From NCBI RefSeq assembly GCF_016899935.1, contig NZ_JACJJK010000001.1, forward strand, positions 186,001 to 250,000: 64,000 nt of DNA. Reading direction: 5' to 3'. Below are positions 35,824 to 42,866 of this stretch, piece after piece. Made by a program: the position numbers and the translations under genes. Within the stretch, counting starts at the first letter, position 1, and each line of letters begins with the position of its first letter. The notes under the pieces were generated by a model, which saw only the letters and a program-made list of their open reading frames with translations, searched no databases and was not told the DNA's origin. The DNA is from Olsenella uli (lineage in GTDB: Bacteria > Actinomycetota > Coriobacteriia > Coriobacteriales > Atopobiaceae).

Positions 35824-36990
35824 CTACTCGATCAGCATCGCGTCGCCGAAGGAGAGGAAGCGGTAGCGCTCCTCGATGGCCGCGTGGTAGGCGGCCATGA
35901 TCTGGTCGCGCGTCGCGAAGGCCGAGACGAGCATCATGAGCGTGGAGCGGGGCACGTGGAAGTTCGTGATCATGGCGTCGACCACGTGGAAGCTCGACCC
36001 CGGCATGAGGTAGAGGTTCGTCGTGGCGTTCTCGCGCGCGACGATGTCGCCGGTTCCGGCAGCCGCCTCGAAGCGGAGCGCGGACACAGGCGGCTCGCTC
36101 GGCGCGGCGCCGGCCTCCCACGCGCTCTCGAGCGAGCGCACCGAGGTGGTACCAACGGCGATCACACGGTGGCCGGCGGCCTTGGTCGCGTGCACGGCGT
36201 CGACGACCTCCTGCGACACGTGGTAGCGCTCGGTGTGCATCACGTGCTGGGTCGGGTCGTCCTCGGTGACCAGGCGGAAGGTGTCGATGCCCACCTCGAG
36301 CTCGACGGTCGCCCAGCCCACGCCCTTCTCGCGAATCCGCTCGATGAGCTCGGGCGTGAAGTGGAGGCCGGCCGTGGGCGCCGCCGCGGAGTGCTCCTCC
36401 GTCATGGCGTAGACGGTCTGGTACTTCTCTGGGTCGCCCTCGTACTGGGTGATGTAGGGCGGCAGCGGCACGTGGCCGGCGGCGTGAATCGCCTCGTCCA
36501 GGGTGCGCGGCGAGCCGTCGTCCTTCTCGCCCACCGGCGAGAAGCGCACCAGCCGGCCGCCCTTGCTGCCCTCGACGAAGTCCATGATCTCGCCCGTGAG
36601 CACCACGGGCGCGGACTCCGGCGCGTGGAGGCCGCCCGCGCGGTACTCGATCACGATGCCCGGCTGGCGCAGGCGCTTGCCGGGGTTGACCAGGCACTCC
36701 CAGACGCCGCCGAGCGGGTCCACGTCCTCGCGGCGCTTGAGCAGCAGCGTCTCGCAGACGCCGCCGGTGCCGCGCTTGTGCCCGACGAGGCGCGCCGGCA
36801 TGACGCGCGTCCGGTTGGCCACGAGCAGGTCGCCGGGCTCCAGGTAGTCCACGATGTCCGTGAAGCGGCGGTGCTCGACGGAGCCGTCCTCGCGGTGCAG
36901 CACGAGCAGGCGGCAGGAGTCGCGCGGCTCGGCCGGGGCCTGGGCGATGAGCTCGTCGGGCAGCGGGTAGTCAAAGTCGTCGGTGCGCAT
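35824..36990 (-). CDS. queA: S-adenosylmethionine:tRNA ribosyltransferase-isomerase
   Basis: The enzyme adds the epoxycyclopentanediol ring from SAM to preQ1-tRNA, giving epoxyqueuosine. The 388-residue protein begins MRTDDFDYPLPDELIAQAPAEPRD. It contains VANRTRVMPARLVG, MTEEHSAAAPTAGLHFT and NLYLMPGSSFHVVDAMITNFHVPRSTL, all QueA hallmarks. The ATG at 36990 is preceded by CCGAGGAGGACCC. A GGCGAGAAGG element lies about 52 nt upstream, as for tgt. Confidence 0.97.
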   Translation of the reverse strand: MRTDDFDYPLPDELIAQAPAEPRDSCRLLVLHREDGSVEHRRFTDIVDYLEPGDLLVANRTRVMPARLVGHKRGTGGVCETLLLKRREDVDPLGGVWECLVNPGKRLRQPGIVIEYRAGGLHAPESAPVVLTGEIMDFVEGSKGGRLVRFSPVGEKDDGSPRTLDEAIHAAGHVPLPPYITQYEGDPEKYQTVYAMTEEHSAAAPTAGLHFTPELIERIREKGVGWATVELEVGIDTFRLVTEDDPTQHVMHTERYHVSQEVVDAVHATKAAGHRVIAVGTTSVRSLESAWEAGAAPSEPPVSALRFEAAAGTGDIVARENATTNLYLMPGSSFHVVDAMITNFHVPRSTLMMLVSAFATRDQIMAAYHAAIEERYRFLSFGDAMLIE

Positions 36991-37042
36991 GGGTCCTCCT
37001 CGGTTTTCCAGCGCACTACGATAGCACCGCTGCGGGACGTCT

Positions 37043-37119
37043 GGCGAGAAGGTCCGGCGCTCGGACAGCCTCGCGCGCACAGGACGCGCGCTGCGGAACT
37101 CGCGGCGGACCTTCTCGCC
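37043..37119 (+). repeat. GGCGAGAAGG palindromic element, copy B (upstream of queA)
   Basis: A 77-bp element with perfect 13-bp ends GGCGAGAAGGTCC (37043-37055) and GGACCTTCTCGCC (37107-37119). The middle carries CTCGCGCGC and GCGCGCTGCG, a changed version of the inner hairpin of copies A and C. Confidence 0.9.
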
Positions 37120-37146
37120 AGACCCCTGCGACGGCCTGCTGCCATA

Positions 37147-37274
37147 AATCCCGGGTAGCGCGCGCCAAAACGCCGCCTACGGTACGCGCTAGCCGGAAAA
37201 CGTGTCCGAATAACCACGAATCCCGACTAGCGCACGGCGAGAAGAGCGCGCTACCAGGAATTCCTGGTAGCGCG
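37147..37274. repeat. TAGCGCG-type inverted motifs ending in a 28-bp perfect palindrome
   Basis: AATCCCGGGTAGCGCGCG (37147), its reverse GGTACGCGCTAGCCGG (37181), AATCCCGACTAGCGCACG (37219) and a reverse/forward pair at 37247-37274 form alternating copies of one degenerate motif. The last pair is a perfect 28-bp palindrome with half CGCGCTACCAGGAA. It begins 30 nt past the corA stop. The 314-bp gap between corA and queA holds this, repeat copy B and no gene. Confidence 0.8.
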
Positions 37275-37304
37275 TGCAGCCCCGGACCGTCCCGTTCTTC
37301 GCGC

Positions 37305-38279
37305 CTAGCGCCAGAGCCCCTTGCGGTTGAAGATCCACGCCGCCGCGAGGCAGCCGACCACGGCCAGAAGCAGCGGGAAGCCCCAGCTGTCCAGCAGCGG
37401 GACGCCGTCGAAGGGCAGGTCCACGTTCATGCCGTAGAAGCCGAAGACGATGTTGGGGATCGCCATCACAATCGTGATGACCGAGAGCAGCTTCATCACG
37501 ATGTTGAGGTTGTTGGAGATGATGCTCGCGAACGCGTCCATCGTGCCGGAGAGCGTGTTGGAGTAGATGGTGGCCATCTCGATGGCCTGGCGCACCTCGA
37601 CGAGCACGTCGTCGAGCAGGTCCTGGTCGTCCTCGTAGAGCGGGATGATGCGGCCCTGCGCGATCTTGTTGAGCGTCACCTCGTCGGACTTGAGCGAGGT
37701 GGAGAAGTACACGAGCGACTTCTCCAGGTTGAGCATCTGGATGAGCTCCTCGTTGCGCACGGAGGCGTGGAGGCGCGTCTCGGTGTTGGACGAGAGGCGG
37801 TCGATGCGCCGTAGGTAGACGAGGTAGAGCTGGGAGATGTGCAGGAGCATCTGCAGCAGGAAGCGGGTGCGCAGGCGCGTGTCCACGTTGCGGACGCGGC
37901 CGCTCGCCATGTCGCTCACGACCTCGTTCTCGAGCAGGCTGATCGTGACGAAGAGGCCCCGCTCGGGGAGAAAGACCATCGAGAGCGGCATGGTGTCGTA
38001 CTGCAGCGGGCTCTGCGGGCGGACGCCCGCACCGTCCTCGCCGACGACCGGGTAGTCCACGATGACGAAGATCTGGTGCGCGTCCTCGTCGTAGTCGATG
38101 CGGGAGGTCTCCTCGTCGTCGAGGGCGGAGCCCACGAACTCCGGCAGCACGCCGAGCTCGCGCTCGAGCCAGGCGCGCTCCTCGGCCGTGGGTGCGACGG
38201 CGTTGACCCAGCAGCCGGGACTGGGCTCCGCGACCTTCTCGATGGTTCCGTTCTCGCCGGTCAGCAGACACTGGATCAT
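37305..38279 (-). CDS. corA: CorA-family divalent cation transporter
   Basis: A pentameric Mg2+ (or Co2+/Ni2+) channel in the membrane. The 324-residue protein has a cytoplasmic funnel domain (about 1-255) with a long alpha-helical stretch (TRFLLQMLLHISQLYLVYLRRID). Two C-terminal membrane segments follow, with the selectivity motif YGMN after the first (FGFYGMNVDLPF). The ATG at 38279 follows AAAAGGACGGTGAG. An Mg2+ sensor leader was not seen. Single-gene unit. Confidence 0.92.
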   Translation of the reverse strand: MIQCLLTGENGTIEKVAEPSPGCWVNAVAPTAEERAWLERELGVLPEFVGSALDDEETSRIDYDEDAHQIFVIVDYPVVGEDGAGVRPQSPLQYDTMPLSMVFLPERGLFVTISLLENEVVSDMASGRVRNVDTRLRTRFLLQMLLHISQLYLVYLRRIDRLSSNTETRLHASVRNEELIQMLNLEKSLVYFSTSLKSDEVTLNKIAQGRIIPLYEDDQDLLDDVLVEVRQAIEMATIYSNTLSGTMDAFASIISNNLNIVMKLLSVITIVMAIPNIVFGFYGMNVDLPFDGVPLLDSWGFPLLLAVVGCLAAAWIFNRKGLWR

Positions 38280-38373
38280 GTTCTCACCGTCCTTTTCGTC
38301 TCGGTTTGGGACCACCACGATAGAGCAGCGGCGACGCGCGCGGGCGAGAGGACCCGTGGTCTTGCCAAAACCC

Positions 38374-38997
38374 TTACACCTGAAGGGCGCCTGAACGCGC
38401 CGCGGCCTTGGCGGCCTTGCGCGCGTCGCGGGCGGCGTGGCGCTCGAGAGCGGCCTCGGCGGCGGAGAAGCGGCAGCCGCAGTAGTTCTGGCGGTACATG
38501 CCCAGCTCGCGGGACTCGCGCGTGGCCTCGGGGTAGTACGGGCGGAAGTCGCGCCAGACCGGCGTGAGGCCGTGGGCCGCGGCCGTGGCGGAAAGGATCT
38601 CACCGCAGGCGTCGAAGAGCTGGTACGGGGAGACCGCGAGCGTCGTGGAGACGTGGACGAAGCCGCGCTCGCGCGCGACGCGGCACGCCTCGGCCAGGCG
38701 CAGAGCGTAGCAGGCCCGGCAGCGCCGCTCGCGGTCAAAGCCCGCCGGCGCGACGGCGGCCTCCCACGCCGCACGGTCGTCGCCGGCCACGATTACGTCC
38801 ACGTGGGCCACCTCGTCCGCCCAGGCGCGCAGCGTGTCCAGGCGGCGCCGCCACTCGGGGACCGGCTGGATGTTGGGGTTGGTCCAGCAGATCGTGGGCT
38901 CGAAGCCCTCCGCGCGCAGCAGGCGCAGCGGCTCGAGCGAGCACGGCCCACAGCACGCGTGGAGCAGAAGCGGCGTGCGCTCCCCCGTCCCGCTCAT
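38374..38997 (-). CDS. queH: Epoxyqueuosine reductase QueH
   Basis: The Fe-S enzyme of the DUF208/QueH family that reduces epoxyqueuosine to queuosine in tRNA; it replaces the unrelated QueG. The 207-residue protein has LLHACCGPCS (Cys 15, 16, 19), RRCRACYALRL with two further Cys, and NYCGCRFS. These are the cluster and active-site cysteines of the family. The ATG at 38997 overlaps the nitroreductase TGA (ATGA). Together with queA and tgt it covers tRNA-level queuosine synthesis. Confidence 0.93.
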   Translation of the reverse strand: MSGTGERTPLLLHACCGPCSLEPLRLLRAEGFEPTICWTNPNIQPVPEWRRRLDTLRAWADEVAHVDVIVAGDDRAAWEAAVAPAGFDRERRCRACYALRLAEACRVARERGFVHVSTTLAVSPYQLFDACGEILSATAAAHGLTPVWRDFRPYYPEATRESRELGMYRQNYCGCRFSAAEAALERHAARDARKAAKAAARSGALQV

Positions 38998-39746
38998 CGT
39001 CCGGCCCCCGAGACGTCCGTCGCAAAGTCGGCGAGGATCGCCGCCGCCGAGCGCGTCATCTCGCGCGAGAAGCCCGAGTTCCACTTGCGCTCGCAGAACG
39101 CGCGCGCCCAGTCGGCGAGCTCGCGGCTCGCGGGGGCCTTGGGACGCAGGTCCTCGAGCAGGCGCGCGCCGTCGCGCTCCTCGTAGCGGTTCTCGAAGAC
39201 GACGTCTTCCAGCGGCAGCCGCGCCGGCTTCGTGCGGCGGCGCTGCCCCTCGGTGGGATGCCCGATCACGAGCATCACGGCCGGCACCACGTGGCGCGGG
39301 CACCCCAGGATGCGCGCCTGGTCCTCGCGCCGCTCCAGGATGTCGCCGATGTAGCACGAGCCCAGGCCCAGGCTCTCGGCGGCGACCACGGCGTTCTGCG
39401 CGGCGATCGCCGTGTCCTCGAGCGCGAGCAGGAAGTCCCCCACGCCCGGCTCGCGCGCCTCCGCGCCAGCGGCGAGAAACGCCTCGTGCCAGCGGAGCAC
39501 GTCCGCGCAGAACACGAGCACGAGCGGCGCGGCGGCAATGAAGGGCTGGTTGTCGCAGGTGACGGCGAGCTCGTCCTTCTCGGCCTGGTCGCGCACCACG
39601 ATGATGGAGTAGAGCTGCTGGTTGCCCGCCGTGGGCGCCTGGCACGCGGCCTCCAGGATGGCCCGCTCGTCGTCGGCGCTCACGGGCTCGTCGGTGTAGG
39701 CGCGCACGGAGCGGCGGGCGTGCAGCTGGGCGATGGTCTCGTTCAT
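38994..39746 (-). CDS. Nitroreductase family FMN protein
   Basis: A 250-residue flavoprotein. It starts with HARRSVRAYTDEPVS, the FMN phosphate-binding motif of the nitroreductase family. QAPTAGNQQ, TAIAAQNAVVAAESLGLGSCYIGDI and IGHPTEG follow. The C-terminal extension (about 195-250) contains W and C residues but no ferredoxin motif. It uses NAD(P)H to reduce nitro, quinone or related compounds; the physiological substrate is unknown. The start overlaps the upstream DUF3267-like gene (ATGA) and its stop overlaps queH. Confidence 0.9.
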   Translation of the reverse strand: MNETIAQLHARRSVRAYTDEPVSADDERAILEAACQAPTAGNQQLYSIIVVRDQAEKDELAVTCDNQPFIAAAPLVLVFCADVLRWHEAFLAAGAEAREPGVGDFLLALEDTAIAAQNAVVAAESLGLGSCYIGDILERREDQARILGCPRHVVPAVMLVIGHPTEGQRRRTKPARLPLEDVVFENRYEERDGARLLEDLRPKAPASRELADWARAFCERKWNSGFSREMTRSAAAILADFATDVSGAGR

Positions 39747-40285
39747 GCGACCTCCTCGCGGTCGGAGAGCAGGGTGATGCCGGTATTTGTGTCGCGAACG
39801 TGGGAGCAGGCGCGTTCGCGGAGGGCGGTCGCGGCCATGAGCAGGTCGCCGGCGCATCCCGAGAGGTGGATGCCGGCGAGCAGGACCGCGAGCACCGGGC
39901 GGGCGGCGGCAAGCGCGCCGACGAGCAGCGCGCCGCTCACCAGCACCGCCGGCGCCAGCAGTACGGCGACCATGCGAGCGCGCGCCAGCACGGCGCCGTC
40001 CGTCCTGGTGTAGAGAAAGGCGTCCTGGAAGCCAAAGCTCACCCGGCAGCCGGGACAGAGCAGCTTGAAGCCCGCCGCGTGCACGAGCTCGTGAACGGGC
40101 AGCGCGACGAGCGAGCCCGCCGCCAGCGCAAGCCACCACCAGACGTCGATCCTCTCGCCTCCCAGCGCGAGGCCGAGCAGGACGGCGAGCAGGACCGTCG
40201 CGCCGAGCAGCGCAAACGACAGCCGCGCCACGCACCGCTGCAGCGCGGCGGCCCCCAGGATGTCTATGTCCTCGATCACGTGCAT
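39743..40285 (-). CDS. DUF3267-like membrane protein with HExxH motif
   Basis: A 180-residue membrane protein with about four hydrophobic segments (about 23-43, 49-65, 102-122, 125-145). HELVHAAGFK (about 65-74) contains the zinc HExxH motif at the end of a membrane helix. This arrangement matches DUF3267 proteins, putative zincin peptidases of unknown substrate. It is the first gene of a three-gene coupled unit with the nitroreductase and queH. The start is at ATG 40285; an array of 31-bp repeats begins 38 nt upstream. Confidence 0.8.
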   Translation of the reverse strand: MHVIEDIDILGAAALQRCVARLSFALLGATVLLAVLLGLALGGERIDVWWWLALAAGSLVALPVHELVHAAGFKLLCPGCRVSFGFQDAFLYTRTDGAVLARARMVAVLLAPAVLVSGALLVGALAAARPVLAVLLAGIHLSGCAGDLLMAATALRERACSHVRDTNTGITLLSDREEVA

Positions 40286-40322
40286 GTCCCGATTGTATCC
40301 GCATGGCGGGCGGCGCGGGAGC

Positions 40323-40625
40323 GTCCGGAAATCGGCGGGGCTGTCACGCAGGGTTCTAGGAAGGGCCGACCTTGTTCCGGGGGCTTCCGGGAATCGGCGG
40401 GGTTGTTCCGCAGGGTTCTAGGAAGGGCCGACCTTGTTCCGGGGGCTTCCGGGAATCGGCGGGGTTGTTCCGAGGGTCTCCGAGAATCGCCAGGCTTGTA
40501 CCGGATGTGTCCGCAAATCCGCGTTCTTGTCGCGCGTAACCGCGTCTTTTGAGCCCACCGGGTGTGCACGGTCCCCGTTTCTTAGAAGCCGCCGGGACAA
40601 GGTCGGCCTTTTCCGGAAACGCGCA
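40323..40625. repeat. 31-bp repeat array 1
   Basis: Seven forward units of exactly 31 bp run from 40323 to 40539 (starts at 40323, 40354, 40385, 40416, 40447, 40478, 40509). A 24-nt centre follows, then two reverse units (40564-40594, 40595-40625). Units two and four are identical, and units 2-3 and 4-5 are a near-identical 62-bp duplication. Conserved cores are GGAA near base 6, CGGCG or GCCG near 12 and TTGT near 19. Some half-joins read TTCCGGAA. This fills the 408-bp gap between the DUF3267-like gene and metG; no gene is present. Confidence 0.92.
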
Positions 40626-40693
40626 CGCCCCGAGCGGGCGCGGGCGAGAAGTGCGAGAATGGGAGGGCTGTACCCAGACACGAAGGAGCACCC

Positions 40694-42718
40694 ATGCCCG
40701 AGACCTCCTCTCGCCCGAGCTTCCCTCGCCGCGCGGTCATCACCGGCGGCATGCCCTACGGCAACAAGAACCTGCACTTCGGCCACATCGGCGGCGTCTT
40801 TGTCCCGGCCGACTTCTTCGCGCGCTTCCTGCGCGACCGCATCGGACCCGAGAACGTGATCTTTGTCTCCGGCACGGACTGCTACGGCTCGCCCATCGCC
40901 GAGGGCTACCGCAAGAAGGTCGAGACCGAGGGCTACACCGGCACGATCGTCGACTACGTGCGCGCCAACCACGAGAGCCAGAAGGCCGCGCTGGACGCCT
41001 ACGGCATCTCGCTCGACCTCTTCGCGGGCTCGGGCCTGGAGCCTGCGGCCCCCGTCCACGCCCAGCTGACCGACGAGCTCATCCGCCGCCTCCACGAGCG
41101 CGGCTACCTGCACAAGCGCTCCACGCGCCAGTTCTTTGACGTGGAGGCCGGCACCTTCCTCAACGGCCGCCAGGTCCAGGGCCGCTGCCCGGTGCGCGGC
41201 TGCAAGTCCGAGAAGGCCTACGCCGACGAGTGCGACCTCGGCCACCAGTTTGACCCCGAGGAGCTGATCGCGCCCGTCTCGCAGGTCACCGGCACCACCC
41301 CCGAGCTGCGGCCGGTTGACAACTGGTACTTTGACCTGCCGGCCTTCCGCCACGAGCTCGAGCGCCTCATGGACGAGTGGGACGCCGACCCACAGGTCCG
41401 CGCCGTCGTGACCAAGACCGTGCGCGAGAGCCTCGTGGACCCCGTGATCTACATTCAGACCAAGTTCCGCGAGGCCTACGACGCGGTGGCCGACCAGCTC
41501 CCCGCCCACACGCTCGCGGAGGCCGAAAAGGGCCAGCAGTCCTTCTCGCTCACCTTTGCCGGCTGGGAGGAGCGCGACGAGGCGCGCGAGAAGCTCGAGG
41601 CGGCCGGCGTGCGCTTCCGCACCGGCAAGTGCCTGCTGCCGTTCCGCATCACCGGCAACATCGACTGGGGCGTGCCCGCGCCGGACCTGGAGGGCACGAG
41701 CGGCCTCACGGTCTGGTGCTGGCCGGAGAGCCTGTGGGCGCCGATCTCCTTCACGCAGACGGTGCTGGGCCTCGCCGAGGACGGCCGCTACTCCAGCCGC
41801 GACTGGCACGACTGGTGGTGCAGCGAGGACGCCCGCGTCTACCAGTTCATCGGCCAGGACAACATCTACTTCTACTGTGTGGCGCAGCCGGCCATGTGGG
41901 AGGCGCTCGGCTGGAACCTCACGCAGGACATCCCCGTGGCCAACTACCACATCCTGTTCATGAACAAGAAGGCCTCGAGCTCCGGCAAGATCGTCCCGCC
42001 GATGGCCGCCGAGCTGCTGGACGCCTACACGCCCGAGCAGCTGCGCGCGCACTGGCTCTCGCTCGGCCTGGACCAGAAGGCCGTGTCCTTCAACCCCAAG
42101 GCCTTTGACACCTCCGTCTCCCACAAGGACAAGGCGACCGGCGAGGACGTGCTTGTCCGCGACGACCCGCGCGTGGTTGACCCCGCCCTCAAGGAGAGCG
42201 CCTTCCTCACCAACATCTTCAACCGCCTGGCCCGCAGCTGCTTCTACGGCGCGGCCAACGTCTGCGACGCGCACCTGCCGGCTACGGCGCCGAGCGCGGA
42301 GGCCGTCTCCGCGGCGCGCGAGGCAACGCTGGCCTTCGAGCGGCGCGCCTACGAGTTCGACGCCCACGGCGCGCTCGCGGTGGCCGAGGAGTTCACCCGC
42401 GCGGCCAACAAGCGCTGGGACGACGCCTCCAAGGCCGCTCGCGGCGACGACGCCGCCTACGAGGCCGCGCTGGCCGACGCCTTCTGCGCGCTGCGCACGG
42501 CGGCGCTGCTCATGCACCCGGCCGTGCCCTTTGGGTGCGAGAAGATCTGCGAGCACATGGGCTTCTCGCCGGAGCTGTTCTTTAGCTGGGAGCACGCCTT
42601 CGACGGCCCGGCCGAACTGGCGGCCGCCTGCGGCGAGACCCCGGAGAGCCACAAGATCGTGCCGCTCCCCCCGCGCTACGACTTCTTCGAGAAGCACCCG
42701 TCGCAGCTCAAGAAGTAG
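40694..42718 (+). CDS. metG: Methionyl-tRNA synthetase
   Basis: A class I synthetase charging tRNA-Met, 674 residues. The HIGH motif is HFGH (28-31) after ITGGMPYGNKNLHFGH. A CPVRGC...CDLG cysteine group marks the zinc insert. WCWPESLWAP and FIGQDNIYFY fit MetRS. The KMSKS position (near 423-431) reads MNKKASSSGK, so the last S-K-S is altered. An anticodon-binding helical domain follows. No tRNA-binding EMAP-like domain is seen at the C-terminus. The start is ATG 40694 with AAGGAG 7 nt upstream. Follows array 1. Confidence 0.93.
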   Translation: MPETSSRPSFPRRAVITGGMPYGNKNLHFGHIGGVFVPADFFARFLRDRIGPENVIFVSGTDCYGSPIAEGYRKKVETEGYTGTIVDYVRANHESQKAALDAYGISLDLFAGSGLEPAAPVHAQLTDELIRRLHERGYLHKRSTRQFFDVEAGTFLNGRQVQGRCPVRGCKSEKAYADECDLGHQFDPEELIAPVSQVTGTTPELRPVDNWYFDLPAFRHELERLMDEWDADPQVRAVVTKTVRESLVDPVIYIQTKFREAYDAVADQLPAHTLAEAEKGQQSFSLTFAGWEERDEAREKLEAAGVRFRTGKCLLPFRITGNIDWGVPAPDLEGTSGLTVWCWPESLWAPISFTQTVLGLAEDGRYSSRDWHDWWCSEDARVYQFIGQDNIYFYCVAQPAMWEALGWNLTQDIPVANYHILFMNKKASSSGKIVPPMAAELLDAYTPEQLRAHWLSLGLDQKAVSFNPKAFDTSVSHKDKATGEDVLVRDDPRVVDPALKESAFLTNIFNRLARSCFYGAANVCDAHLPATAPSAEAVSAAREATLAFERRAYEFDAHGALAVAEEFTRAANKRWDDASKAARGDDAAYEAALADAFCALRTAALLMHPAVPFGCEKICEHMGFSPELFFSWEHAFDGPAELAAACGETPESHKIVPLPPRYDFFEKHPSQLKK

Positions 42719-42752
42719 CCAGTCGAGAAGAACCTTTGGGCAGGGCTTGCGG

Positions 42753-42824
42753 AACGAGAAGGTCCGCCGCGAGTTCTTGCCGCGTTCTTTGCGGCAAGCT
42801 GTCCGAGCGCCGGACCTTCTCGCC
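42753..42824 (-). repeat. GGCGAGAAGG palindromic element, copy C (upstream of the hydrolase-GNAT gene)
   Basis: A 72-bp inverted copy. The right end GGACCTTCTCGCC (42812-42824) is perfect and the left end AACGAGAAGGTCC lacks two bases. The inner hairpin CTTGCCGC/GCGGCAAG matches copy A. It lies between metG and the next gene and has the same orientation to the downstream gene as copies A and B. Confidence 0.9.
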
Positions 42825-42866
42825 CCGCAAGCCCGTTCGATTGACCTTCGGCGAAGGGATTCACCC

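Noticed and set aside
40323-40625. CRISPR array
   Set aside because: The period is regular at 31 bp, but there are no identical repeats separated by unique spacers: the whole unit is the repeat, units are degenerate and reverse direction midway, and no cas gene is present. The same applies to the arrays at 58713 and 63458.
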